A DNA stretch of 47,052 nt, taken from an uncultured Hydrogenophaga sp. Lineage in GTDB: Bacteria; Pseudomonadota; Gammaproteobacteria; Burkholderiales; Burkholderiaceae_C. The DNA is taken from assembly GCF_958439165.1 (NCBI RefSeq), contig NZ_OY288127.1:1-47052 (forward strand). Reading direction: 5' to 3'. Under the pieces are notes generated by a model. It was not told where the DNA came from, searched no databases, and worked only from the letters and a program-made list of their open reading frames with translations. Below, in pieces: positions 8,201 to 16,468 of the stretch (position 1 is the stretch's first letter; the number at the start of each line of letters is the position of its first letter). The position numbers were made by a program, and so were the translations under genes.

Positions 8201-11200
8201 GCCATGTACCGTCTGCCCCTGGATCACCTGGAATTGCCCATCGCTGCTCAGATCGACCGAGGCCACCCCCATAGCGGACAGTGAACGGAACTCACCCGTA
8301 TCGGTGACGCCGTCCTGGTCGGCGTCCTGCCAGAAGCCCAGGCGCGCCCAGCGCTCGTCCTGCGGGCTCAGGTGGCCGTCGCCGTTGCTGTCGAAGGCCG
8401 CCAGGCCCTGCAGATCGGTCTGTGCGCCGGCCAGGTAACCGGCAAACCCGATTTCGTTGCCCTGGTCGATGCGGCCATCGCCATTGGCATCGAAAGCCAG
8501 CAAGCCGTCGTCGCGACCCACCCAGGCCATGCGCCGCTTCCAGCCGGTGCCGTCCACATCGAAGAACACCTGCGAGTCGTCCACGCCGACGAACTCAAAA
8601 CCGTCGCCGTCGAGATCAATGGCAATCGGTTTCTTGCCTCCACCGCCCGGTGGCATCGGCGGCATGTAGGGGCCGAAGTGCGGAACGCTGATGGACTGGA
8701 TGCTGCTGGCACCCTGCGGATCGGTGATGCGGACCTGAAACACGTCGGTGGTGGGCTGGACGACAAAAGGCGGATTCACATAGCTGCCGCTGAAGAGCGA
8801 TCCGCCTTCATAAGCCCCATAGGTGCCGTCCACCAGCACCCGATCGCTGGGGACGCCGGACGACTTCCAGCTGGTGTACTGGAACGTGCCGTCGGCATTG
8901 ATGGACACACTGCCGTATTGCGGGCCGTTCACCAGCTCGTACTTGAGCGTTGCGGCGGGGTGGTCGACATCTGCACCGATCACACGCCCCGCACCCGAGT
9001 CTTCGTAGGCCACGGGTGTCAGGTGGTACGTGGCATCCCACCGGCCCGGCTGTACGTCCATCCGCACGATCTGTTGCCCGGTTTCCGGGTCGTGCACCAC
9101 CATGTAAGGCTGGTACACCGGCAACAAGGCCGCCACCCAGGTGCTGGCCGTTTCGGAATCACTCTGGTAGATGGGCGTATACCCATAGATCGCCCGCTGC
9201 CCATGTGTCACCTGCCCCAGCGTCGGCGCGTCGTTCACCGGGTTCAAACTCACATCCACCGACGCGGTGGTGGTCTGCCCGTTGCTGGCACGCACCACAT
9301 AGTCGAAGCCGGCGCCGTTACCCGCGTAGTTGGCCTCCGGCAGGAAATGCACGAAGCCATTGGCGTCGATGAAGCCGGTGCCATGGCGCATGGCGCCCAG
9401 GCCGGTCACGGTGAGGTCGCGACCGGTGATGCCGCCCAGGGTGTCGTTGGCCAGCAGGTCGGCGGTGCTGATGATCAGCTCCACGTCTTCGTAGCCGGTC
9501 ACGCCGTCGCGGTTGGCCTGCACCGGGGTGAGGTCGTCGATGCGGGTGACCACCAGCGAAAGCTCACCGGCCTCGCTGGTCTGCACCAGGATGCCCTCGG
9601 GCACCACAGTGGCCCGGCTGCCCTGGCGGTCGGCCTGCAGGTCGGGACTGCCCAGCTGGCGCTGCACGCCGGCCCGGGTGTAGGTGGCCATGCCCGGGTT
9701 GAGCGCCGAGATACCCAGGGTGTCCAGCCCCTGCACCTCGCCGGCGTCCTGCCGGGCGTTCTGGTTGGCGTCGCGCCACACCTTGAGTTCCGACCACACC
9801 GGGTCCAGCGGGGTGATGCGGCCATCGCCATTGGCATCCACCCACTTCAGCCCCGCCAGGCCACGCCGCTGCAGCGCCACCGCCGCGTTGGAGAACAACT
9901 CGCTGCCGTTGTCGAACTGGCCGTTGTAGTTGCGGTCGAGCACCAGGAAGGCGTCGTCGGCCTTGAGCCAGGCGGTCTGTTTCAGGTAGCCGGAACCGTC
10001 CACGTCGAAGGCCTGGCCGTGGGCGCGGTCGGTGACTTCGATGCCGTCGCCATCCAGGTCCAGGGCGATGGGGCGGAAAGTCTGATCGGCGCCGGTCAGC
10101 GGCGCGGCCAGCAGGCCGTCGCGGGCGGCACGTTCTTCTTCGGTGAGGCCGGCGCGCGGGTCGCCGGCAGCCGTCTGCATCTGCGCCGTGCGCACTTCCC
10201 ACAGCGGCGCCAGGGCGCCACGCGACAGTGCGGACCGCACCACCCCTTCCACCAACGACTGGAACGACTGCGGGCTGCCCGGCTCGGCGTTGTAGGGCCG
10301 CCCGGTGGTATCAAACCGCAGCGCCGGATGCCGCTCGGCCCCGGTGAGGGGGTCGATGTCGGCGTAACGGAAGCCGCTGGTGTCGTACCCCACGGTGGGC
10401 ATGCGCTGGGCAATGAGGCCCAGCGTACTGCCCGGGTTGTATTGCCGCTGCCGCTCGATGAGCGAATTGAGCACCGCCAGCGAACTGGCCATGACGCTGC
10501 TCACCGCCTCGGCCCCACCGGTCTCGCCATGGGCCTGGAAGCTGATGCCGCTGCCGTTGTCGGTGAACTGGCCGGCGCCCCACGGGTCGGGCACGTCGTC
10601 GAACAGGCCGAACACGAGCTGCGCCACCGCAATGGCCATGCCGATGGGCGCGGTGGCCGGGTTGAGCATGAGCGCAGCCGATGCGGTGCCCACCGCGTCG
10701 CCATGCACCAGGGCGTTGACCAGGTTCACGTACGGCAGGGCCTGGCTGACCGTGCCCACGGCATTGGTGGCCGCCGCGAATTCGCCCTGGGCCACGGCCT
10801 GTTGCAAGGCCGTGGCGCTGGCGTTGCCGGTGTAGCCCAGGTAGCCGGCGTAGGCCGAGGCCGCAAAGTGCACGGTTTGAGCCGCCGCCGACAGCGCGGC
10901 CATGCCGTCGCCCTGCTGCAGGGCGCGGTCCAGGGCGTAGAGCGAGAGCACGCCGCTGGCCACGTTGGCTGCGGCATTGAGCCCTGCGCTGTGCGCACCG
11001 TTGAGGTCGCTGAGCTCGTTGGCCAGCCGCAGGCCACTGGCCACGATGGGCAGGGGCTGCCCGGTCTGGATGGCCTTGAGCAGGGAGAGCGCGTCGGTCA
11101 ACGCGGCGCCGTTGTTGACCAGGAAGTTCTGCAGGGTCTGGCCGGCGGTGGAGACGGCTTCCTGCTGGAGCAGGGCGCCGTCGGCGTCGTAGGTCAGGCG

Positions 11201-12730
11201 GGTGATGCGGCCGTCGGCAGCGGTCACGGTCTCGATGCGGCTGCCGTCGGGTTGGGCCTTGATGTGTGTGATGTTGACGACCTTGCCCGCCGCATCCAGC
11301 CCCGTGACGTTGGTGGTGCCGTCGGGCCATTGTTCGGTCTGTATCTGGCTGCTGTCGTCAAAGCGCTGCACCTGCGACTTGGCCAGGATGCCGCCCTGGG
11401 CGTTGCGCAGGGTGGTGGTTTGAATCAGGGTGTCCAGGCCATCGGTGGTGCGGATGGCCTTGACGGTGCGCCAGTCGGCCTCGTAGTCGATGGCCGTGGT
11501 GCGGATGGCCTGGCCGGCAGCGGTGTGCACGGTGGTGACGGTGGTGTGCCCGACCAGGGTCTGGCCGTTGGGGGCATAGACCAGGGTGTCGCCGTGGGTG
11601 GTCACATGCCCGGTCAGCGGATCGGTGGCGGTGCTTTGCGAACCTCCCATGAACCCACGCAGCACGAAGCGGTCGTTGACCTGCTCGTAGAACGGCGTGA
11701 AGGCCACGCCCTGGGCCAGCATCTGCTGCACCGACGGGCTGCCCACGCCCATGCCCTCGACCCAGCGGGGGGAGCCGATGTTCTGCAACGGGTCGCCCGT
11801 GGTGTCGAACATCTTGTGGCCGTGGTTGTCGATGGCCGAGTTGTGGATGTACATCCGGTCCCAGTTGGGCTGCAGCTCGGGCGGTATGGGACCCACGGGC
11901 GCGCCTACGGCGGCGCGGTAGTCGCTGGCCAGCTTGAGGGTGACCGCAGCGATGCCGTCCGGGTTGAAGGTGCCGCCGACGTTGGAATGCGCGCCCTCGA
12001 TGGGAATGACGATGGCGTCACCCCCCACCGCCATGGCGGGGAACCACAAGCGGTTCTCGGCGGTGGCGACGAACACCAGGGCCGGGTTCTTGAGGTTGGT
12101 GGGCCAGCGCACGTCGAGCTGGCCATCGGTCTGGTTGACCGGGTCGAACAGGGTCAGACTGTTGATCTGCACTTCGCCGGTCAATACCGCGCCGGGCAGC
12201 CCCCGCTCGTTGATCAGGTTGGCCAGGGCCACGGCTTCGGCGCCGCCACGGCTGAAACCGGCGATGTTGATTTCGATAATGGCGTTGGGGTCGGTGGCGC
12301 GGATTTCGGCGATGCGCTCGGCAATGTTCTGATATGTACGCTCAATAATCTGTTGGCCGTTGACACCAGCATTGCCCGGGGTTGATTGCCAGTTGCTGGG
12401 AGCACCGTCAGGCGTTAGCTGGGCACCGATACCTGGCACGTAGATAGTATTTCGACCTTGGCCAGCGCGTTCGATCAAATCAGCCAAAGTGCCAACATTA
12501 GTTGGACTCTCGCCAGGAGCCACGAATTCGCGATTATTTTGAGTCCCATCTAAAAGAACATTCAAATGAACCGCCTGAGCACTGGTCGACTGCAAAGCCC
12601 CCACATTCAACCCACCAGAATATGCCGCCTGCAATGCCACCAACTGGTCCTGGCTTGAACCCTTGTAGGGGGTATTTCCAGTAGCACCCAGATAGCCAAG
12701 CGCCTGGAGATTATTAGATACATTTTCCAT
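5204..12730 (-). CDS. Giant RTX protein with N-terminal DUF2235/Tle1-like lipase domain
   Basis: A 2508-residue predicted type I secretion substrate without an N-terminal signal peptide. Residues about 55-265 resemble the DUF2235/Tle1 alpha/beta-hydrolase family: LLDGTQNN (59-66), nucleophile elbow GFSRG (S160), LFDPV (D196) and EGAHSNVGG (H248), a plausible Ser-Asp-His triad. Residues about 380-540 are threonine-rich and resemble YD-type beta repeats. About 540-760 is an Ala-rich helical segment. Calcium-binding modules beginning LDLDGDG lie near 885 and 1367, and a cadherin-like/Tandem-95 module ends at VNDAP (about 1165). GGxGxD RTX nonapeptides occur at about 1550-1715 and 2260-2330, separated by 81-residue DDTYVVD repeats. 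ATG 12730 has GAGG upstream. The first ~100 codons are AT-richer than the rest. The lipase role is inferred. Confidence 0.93.
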   Translation of the reverse strand: MENVSNNLQALGYLGATGNTPYKGSSQDQLVALQAAYSGGLNVGALQSTSAQAVHLNVLLDGTQNNREFVAPGESPTNVGTLADLIERAGQGRNTIYVPGIGAQLTPDGAPSNWQSTPGNAGVNGQQIIERTYQNIAERIAEIRATDPNAIIEINIAGFSRGGAEAVALANLINERGLPGAVLTGEVQINSLTLFDPVNQTDGQLDVRWPTNLKNPALVFVATAENRLWFPAMAVGGDAIVIPIEGAHSNVGGTFNPDGIAAVTLKLASDYRAAVGAPVGPIPPELQPNWDRMYIHNSAIDNHGHKMFDTTGDPLQNIGSPRWVEGMGVGSPSVQQMLAQGVAFTPFYEQVNDRFVLRGFMGGSQSTATDPLTGHVTTHGDTLVYAPNGQTLVGHTTVTTVHTAAGQAIRTTAIDYEADWRTVKAIRTTDGLDTLIQTTTLRNAQGGILAKSQVQRFDDSSQIQTEQWPDGTTNVTGLDAAGKVVNITHIKAQPDGSRIETVTAADGRITRLTYDADGALLQQEAVSTAGQTLQNFLVNNGAALTDALSLLKAIQTGQPLPIVASGLRLANELSDLNGAHSAGLNAAANVASGVLSLYALDRALQQGDGMAALSAAAQTVHFAASAYAGYLGYTGNASATALQQAVAQGEFAAATNAVGTVSQALPYVNLVNALVHGDAVGTASAALMLNPATAPIGMAIAVAQLVFGLFDDVPDPWGAGQFTDNGSGISFQAHGETGGAEAVSSVMASSLAVLNSLIERQRQYNPGSTLGLIAQRMPTVGYDTSGFRYADIDPLTGAERHPALRFDTTGRPYNAEPGSPQSFQSLVEGVVRSALSRGALAPLWEVRTAQMQTAAGDPRAGLTEEERAARDGLLAAPLTGADQTFRPIALDLDGDGIEVTDRAHGQAFDVDGSGYLKQTAWLKADDAFLVLDRNYNGQFDNGSELFSNAAVALQRRGLAGLKWVDANGDGRITPLDPVWSELKVWRDANQNARQDAGEVQGLDTLGISALNPGMATYTRAGVQRQLGSPDLQADRQGSRATVVPEGILVQTSEAGELSLVVTRIDDLTPVQANRDGVTGYEDVELIISTADLLANDTLGGITGRDLTVTGLGAMRHGTGFIDANGFVHFLPEANYAGNGAGFDYVVRASNGQTTTASVDVSLNPVNDAPTLGQVTHGQRAIYGYTPIYQSDSETASTWVAALLPVYQPYMVVHDPETGQQIVRMDVQPGRWDATYHLTPVAYEDSGAGRVIGADVDHPAATLKYELVNGPQYGSVSINADGTFQYTSWKSSGVPSDRVLVDGTYGAYEGGSLFSGSYVNPPFVVQPTTDVFQVRITDPQGASSIQSISVPHFGPYMPPMPPGGGGKKPIAIDLDGDGFEFVGVDDSQVFFDVDGTGWKRRMAWVGRDDGLLAFDANGDGRIDQGNEIGFAGYLAGAQTDLQGLAAFDSNGDGHLSPQDERWARLGFWQDADQDGVTDTGEFRSLSAMGVASVDLSSDGQFQVIQGQTVHGVGRLWRTDGSSLALADVTLEVRDPMPRSGGVTAPVVGTAGADLIIGQAGDDALTGGDGDDVILDDAGNDSIDPGDGNDQIFSGADTDLVLAGAGNDTVHAGLGDDRVFGGDGNDAVLADGGNDVVFGGAGDDLLSGGWGNDVLSGDEGDDQLFGEAGADALIGGAGHDLLMGMEGDDALYGGAGDDGLDGGTGADDLQGGAGDDTYTVDQSGDRITERPGEGIDTVRTTLDHWQLASDLENLVLLGAADLGGIGNGADNRLQGNGGRNRLEGGAGQDHIDGGWGADLMVGGTGDDTYVVDDAGDRVDEKPGEGTDTVLSHISYLLPDQVEHLQLLGSAAIDATGNALDNTLTGNAGHNRLDGGAGADTLVGGAGDDTYVVDQANDRIVELAGQGDDTVISSVDWALGTHLENGRLSGTAHLSLTGNALANTLTGNTGDNRLDGGVGADTLIGGAGDDTYVIDNAGDRVVELSGGGTDTVLSDISYVLPEQVEHLQLLGSAAIHATGNALDNTLTGNAGSNRLDGGAGVDTLIGGAGDDTYVVDNGGDRVVELLGGDTDAVFSRISYVLPEHVEHLQLLGTVAIDATGNALDNILTGNAGNNLLLGGVGNDRLLGLAGDDVYVYRRGDGLDRIEEISGTDTLRLGAGLTANQIALRVAGTGAVRTASLRLLDADGQELPDQGVDFAVAVDAQGRITSSIERFELTDGSVLGFDALRTRSVHTDIGRSSSSLVTGRHDDWVHGDCRAQTLRTGSGHDIVLGFGGADTLWGEGGNDALFGGAHNDRLEGGVGNDFLAGGQHDDLIQAGAGSNVIGFNRGDGKDTLHSLAGASNTLSLGGGLDLDDLALRRSGGDLIVQAGERDQITLQGWYAGSTQQTVQRLQIIESTGQDHCHAPAGTGWRIDTYDFSAVVRAFDAAPVKTTRQGQVSPWRMTDAGLQAHLSSSTTAALGGELATWYASEGRGPVTVASAQQTLLDSRFGVQSQSVGRRFDSTVSGVQLG
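6338..7594 (-). repeat. Tandem 243-bp (81-residue) repeats inside the RTX gene
   Basis: The segment encoding (G/D)DDTYVVD recurs at a constant spacing. Equivalent bases start at 6338, 6581, 6824, 7067 and 7310, exactly 243 bp apart each time; a sixth, diverged copy at 7583 follows after 273 bp. Each unit encodes an aspartate-rich turn, a VLPEQVEHLQLLG-like strand/helix, TGNALDNTLTGN and a GGAGADTL RTX-type stretch. Near-identical copies suggest recent duplication, and repeat number may vary between strains. Confidence 0.92.
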
Positions 12731-12746
12731 AACAGCTCTACCTCAA

Positions 12747-13427
12747 TTACCGAATAACTTCATACGTCTTAGAAAAGTCGATTCCGCCAACTGGATTGCC
12801 CTTTATTCTGGCAACCAAATACTCTTCATCATAGGTATCCCACCGCACAACCTTACCCTCAGCATTCACCCTCTCTGCGGCCGGAATCCTATTCATCACC
12901 AGGACCCACTTCAGGAGGACCGAATCGCCCTGTACTTCATAGGCCAACAATCCTTCAAAGTCCCCAACGCGGGCTTTGGGCCGCCCTTCTCGCTGCCACT
13001 GCAACCGGATACTGTTGGACTTGAAGTACTCCCTCATAATCTGAGGTACATCGATATTTTCCAGAATGAATTCCCGACCATCTTTCAACCGCCACCGCAC
13101 ATGCAACGGGAAATACAACTGCAACCCGACTTTAGTGGCTGAAGCAGTTCGGCCCGGAGTAACCCGACCCCAACTCCTGTACCCTCCATACACCCCGTAA
13201 TAAGCCTGCGCAATGTCGATAGCCTCCATGTCCTCATATTTTTGAGAAATTCCGAATGAATAAAACGGATAGTCTCCTGGGGTCGCCGCACGCGCAGGCT
13301 TGACCGGCCCAGGATAGGGCACAGGTGTTCCATCCTGACCCAAAGAAAACTGGTTGACGGAACACCCCGCCAATCCCAATAACAGAGACAACAACGCCAT
13401 CCAGACCCAACGCAAAACCCCACCCAT
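12747..13427 (-). CDS. Predicted outer-membrane lipoprotein, candidate immunity protein for the RTX lipase
   Basis: A 226-residue protein from ATG 13427 with a lipoprotein signal peptide: one Arg, a hydrophobic core and the lipobox LAGC at C22. Ser at +2 suggests sorting to the outer membrane. The mature part is basic/aromatic and mixed alpha-beta (GLQLYFPLHVRWRLKDG, YDEEYLVARIKGNP). It weakly recalls DUF2931/DUF3304-type lipoproteins that neutralise Tle phospholipases, but this was not searched. It lies 16 nt upstream of the lipase-RTX gene on the same strand, the order expected of a lipoprotein protecting the periplasm from a neighbouring lipase. GC content is far below the flanks (37% in the 60 nt at 12721-12780), suggesting horizontal acquisition. 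Confidence 0.82.
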   Translation of the reverse strand: MGGVLRWVWMALLSLLLGLAGCSVNQFSLGQDGTPVPYPGPVKPARAATPGDYPFYSFGISQKYEDMEAIDIAQAYYGVYGGYRSWGRVTPGRTASATKVGLQLYFPLHVRWRLKDGREFILENIDVPQIMREYFKSNSIRLQWQREGRPKARVGDFEGLLAYEVQGDSVLLKWVLVMNRIPAAERVNAEGKVVRWDTYDEEYLVARIKGNPVGGIDFSKTYEVIR

Positions 13428-13748
13428 AACTCAACCCTCAATAAAACGTTATTGATTTAAGTCTTCACACGACCGCTGCGCCAAAGATCTTCCACATCTT
13501 GTGGCCAAAACCAATCCTTCGAAATAGACTTGCCAACAAACCAGAGCAGACACAACCAGCCCACGCCCATCATTGGAAGCCCCAACAATCAAAACAACCC
13601 ATTTGCACCGCAGGTTCGCAGACCTGTCTCCGACGGACATATCCCGCTCAATCGTGCAAAGCCTACGGTTCTAACTGGCGCAGCGCAGAAAAGTCATGAA
13701 GAGATCATCACGAAGTCCATTCAAACGGATTAGTCGATGACAAGCCCC
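13428..13748. other. Low-GC intergenic region, probable promoter region of the lipoprotein-RTX-HlyD unit
   Basis: A 321-nt stretch between the GNAT and lipoprotein genes. Short open frames on both strands lack ribosome-binding sites and coding character, so no gene is called. GC is about 40% in the first 60 bases and well below the window average throughout. The AT-rich part next to the lipoprotein start (about 13438-13460) is the likeliest promoter location for the minus-strand unit. No confident -35/-10 pair or terminator was identified. Confidence 0.5.
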
Positions 13749-14219
13749 TTACAACCGCAAGCAGTAATGCCCGCCCAGGTGCTCGAACCCGAGCCGGCGC
13801 AAAAATCGGTCGGTGCGTTCGATTTGCACACCGCTGTTGATGCCGAGCGAGATTTCCACGGCACCCCGGTTCTCGGCCCAGCGGCGGAAGGCCTGCAGCA
13901 GGCGCAGGCCGGCGCCGCTCAGGCGGCAGCCGGGCAGGACGGCGTAATTGATGACGCTGGCCACGCGCTCGGGTGAAAACAGGTGGCTTTCGATGCAGCC
14001 CATGAGCAGGCCGGCCACCGGCGGGTCGGCCTCACCGTGCACGGCCAGCAGCACGCAATGGCTGCCACGCACTTGGCCCACACCGATGAGCTGCTGGAGC
14101 TGTTGGGCCGTGCGCTGGCGGTCGTAGGCGAAGCGGCTGTAGCGAGTGGCGGCGCAGATGCGCTGGCCAAAGTCCACGCAGGCCGGAATGTCGGCCAGGG
14201 TGGCCATGCGGATGTTCAT
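13749..14219 (-). CDS. GNAT-family N-acetyltransferase within the secretion locus
   Basis: A 156-residue GNAT-fold acyltransferase starting MNIRMATLADIPAC. It carries the acetyl-CoA pyrophosphate-binding pattern R-x-x-G-x-G as RLSGAG, followed by an amphipathic helix, and a C-terminal FLRRLGFEHLGG strand. ATG 14219 overlaps the stop of the ABC transporter gene by 4 nt (ATGA), so translation is coupled to the exporter. Its substrate is unknown. HlyC-type acyltransferases that activate RTX toxins are also GNAT-like in fold, but this protein looks like an ordinary GNAT, so modification of the RTX protein is only a hypothesis. Compared with the neighbouring lipoprotein gene, its GC content is normal for the chromosome. 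Confidence 0.88.
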   Translation of the reverse strand: MNIRMATLADIPACVDFGQRICAATRYSRFAYDRQRTAQQLQQLIGVGQVRGSHCVLLAVHGEADPPVAGLLMGCIESHLFSPERVASVINYAVLPGCRLSGAGLRLLQAFRRWAENRGAVEISLGINSGVQIERTDRFLRRLGFEHLGGHYCLRL

Positions 14220-16405
14220 GGGGTGGCCTCCGTGCGTGGGGCTTGTGGCGTGGGTGAAGCCGGCGGGTTCTGCCCGATGCGCACCACCTGGTCCACCACC
14301 AGATTGGGCGGCAGGGCATGGGTGATGAAGAGCATGGTCACGCGGCCACGCAGCTGGTTGACGGTGTCGGCGAACTGGGCGGCGGTGACCGGGTCGAGCG
14401 CGCTGGTGGCTTCGTCGAACACCAGCACGCGGGGCCGCCGGAGCAGGGCGCGGGCAATGGCCAAGCGTTGCCGTTGTCCGCCGGACAGGCCGGTGCCGCG
14501 CTCGCCGATGTCGGTCTGGTAGCCGCGCGGCAGCTGCTCGATGGCGTCGTGCACCCGCGCCATGCGGGCGGCCTGCACGATGGTGTCGAAACTGGCGTGG
14601 GGATCGGCCGCCTGCAGGTTGTCGAGGATGGAACCAGAGAACAGCACGGTGTCCTGCGGCACCACGCCGAAGCCGGTGCGCAGTTCCTGCGCGGTGAGGG
14701 TCTGGATGTCGATGCCGTCGATGAGGATGCGGCCGTCCGACGGGGGATAGAAGCCCAGCAGCAGCCGGGCCAGCGTGCTCTTGCCGCTGCCGGATGGCCC
14801 CATGACGGCCACTGTGCTGCCGGGCTCGATGACCAGCCCGAAGTCGCGGTAGAGATAGGGCAGGTCGGGCGAATGCCGGAAGGCCACGGCCTGGAACTCG
14901 ATGCGGCCAGGGCCGTGGTTGCGGCGGGCAGGCACCAGGGAATACGGCTCGGCGGGCGCATCCATGAGGTCACCCAGGCGTTGCACCGACAGCCGCGCCT
15001 GCTGGAACTGCTGCCACAGACCGACCAGTTTGAGCAGGGGCTGGCTGAGCTTGCCCGACAGCATCTGGAAGGCCACCAGCATGCCCACGGTGAACTCGGT
15101 CTGGGTCATGACGGTGTGCGCGCCCACCAGCAACACCAGCACACCCAGGAGTTGCTCGAGCCCCCCGGCCAGGGTGTTGTAGGTGTTGGCCAGCTGGCGT
15201 GTGCGGAAGCTGGCGTGCAGGTACTGGGCCAGCTGATCGGCCTGGCGGGCCTGCAGCCGGGGCTCCATTTGCAGGCTTTTGACGGTCTCGATGCCGGCGA
15301 TGTGCTCGGTGAGGAACGCCTGGTTGCGCGCGCCCAGCAGGAACTGCCGGTCGAGCTGCTCGCGAAAGACGGGCGTGACCAGGAGGCTCAGGCCGGCAAT
15401 GAGCAGCAGGACCAGCAAGACGAGAGCCGTCAGCAGCCCGCTGTACCAGGCCATGAGGGCCACCACGATCAGCAGGAAGGGCACGTCGAGCAACAGACTG
15501 ACTGCGGCGCCCGAGACGAATTCACGGACCGTCTCCACACCTTGCAGGCGGGCTGCGATCACGCCGGTGGGGCGTCGCTCGAAGTACCGCAAGGGCAGGC
15601 GCAAAAGGTGACCGAACACGGCGGAGGCCAGCACCGCATCCACCCGGTTGCCGGTGTGCAGCACCAGGTACTGCCGCACCCAGGTGAGCAGCGTCGAGAA
15701 CGCGAGGAACACCCCCATGCCCGCCCCCAGGGCCAACAGGGTGCTGTGGGTGCGGTGGACCACCACCTTGTCGATGATGGCCTGGGTGAACAGCGGCAGC
15801 CCCAAGCCCAGCAGCTGCAGCACGAGCGAGGCCAGCAGCACGTCGCGCCAGACGCGGCGGTGCTTGAGCAGTTCGGGTACGAACCAGCGGAAACCGAAAC
15901 GGGTCTGCTCGGTGCTCGCACTGTCCGGGTCGGTCAAGGGTGGCTCGGGGGCATGCACCCGGCAGGCCAGCCCCGCGTAACGCCGGCCGAAGTCGTCGCC
16001 AGACTCCCGGAGCGGGATGTTGCTGCCCGCCTCGAACACGGTGATGAGCGCTCCATCGCCCGCCGCCGGTGTCGGCGTCAGCAACACCAGGGGCACATGT
16101 GGGCCGATGGTCAGCGCCAGGGTGGGCACACCCCCGGTCTGCAGGGCCTGCTGCAGCGGCATCGGCTCCCAGGTGGCGCGCAGCCCCATGGCGCGCAGGG
16201 TATGGATCAAGGTGCCGACCGTACCCGGGGGTGGCAGGGCCTTCAGAAGCAGGGCCTGATCGAACGGCAATCGATGCAGGGCGCACAGGCTGCCCACGGC
16301 CCAGAGCAGTTGCTCGATCGACAACGGAATCTGGTGAATGTCTGCCTTGTCACCACCACTGGCGAGCGCCTGTCCCGCCTCCCCTGACTGCCCATCTCGC
16401 CACAT
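14216..16405 (-). CDS. HlyB-type ABC transporter of the type I secretion system
   Basis: Inner-membrane exporter/ATPase of about 729 residues from ATG 16405; a GTG two codons upstream is an alternative start. The N-terminal domain (about 25-150) has the C39-peptidase fold character, but the region expected to hold the catalytic Cys reads SIEQLLWAVGSLC without the Q-x-x-x-x-C-G pattern. It is therefore a non-cleaving C39-like domain, as in HlyB, consistent with an RTX substrate lacking a double-Gly leader. About six membrane helices follow (about 175-470). The nucleotide-binding domain has Walker A GPSGSGKST (K542), signature LSGGQRQRL (640-648), Walker B VFDEATS (D664, E665) and an H-loop in FITHAL. 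It is the first gene of the secretion locus and is coupled to the GNAT gene. Confidence 0.95.
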   Translation of the reverse strand: MWRDGQSGEAGQALASGGDKADIHQIPLSIEQLLWAVGSLCALHRLPFDQALLLKALPPPGTVGTLIHTLRAMGLRATWEPMPLQQALQTGGVPTLALTIGPHVPLVLLTPTPAAGDGALITVFEAGSNIPLRESGDDFGRRYAGLACRVHAPEPPLTDPDSASTEQTRFGFRWFVPELLKHRRVWRDVLLASLVLQLLGLGLPLFTQAIIDKVVVHRTHSTLLALGAGMGVFLAFSTLLTWVRQYLVLHTGNRVDAVLASAVFGHLLRLPLRYFERRPTGVIAARLQGVETVREFVSGAAVSLLLDVPFLLIVVALMAWYSGLLTALVLLVLLLIAGLSLLVTPVFREQLDRQFLLGARNQAFLTEHIAGIETVKSLQMEPRLQARQADQLAQYLHASFRTRQLANTYNTLAGGLEQLLGVLVLLVGAHTVMTQTEFTVGMLVAFQMLSGKLSQPLLKLVGLWQQFQQARLSVQRLGDLMDAPAEPYSLVPARRNHGPGRIEFQAVAFRHSPDLPYLYRDFGLVIEPGSTVAVMGPSGSGKSTLARLLLGFYPPSDGRILIDGIDIQTLTAQELRTGFGVVPQDTVLFSGSILDNLQAADPHASFDTIVQAARMARVHDAIEQLPRGYQTDIGERGTGLSGGQRQRLAIARALLRRPRVLVFDEATSALDPVTAAQFADTVNQLRGRVTMLFITHALPPNLVVDQVVRIGQNPPASPTPQAPRTEATP

Positions 16406-16468
16406 GTGCACCCGCCGCGCAAAAAGCCGACGAGTGTGGGACTCAGGTGGACCCCATACCCCGGGGCG

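Noticed and set aside
8372..12385. 1337-codon plus-strand open frame opposite the RTX gene
   Set aside because: Its His/Gly/Val-rich composition, lack of a recognisable domain and position opposite a multi-domain RTX protein mark it as an antisense artefact.
13499..13733. Two short plus-strand open frames in the low-GC gap
   Set aside because: No ribosome-binding site, no conserved features, and they overlap each other; the region is better explained as a promoter region.
3865..16405. Type VI secretion locus because of the Tle1-like domain
   Set aside because: No VgrG, Hcp, PAAR or structural type VI genes occur; the RTX repeats, ABC transporter and HlyD protein indicate type I secretion.
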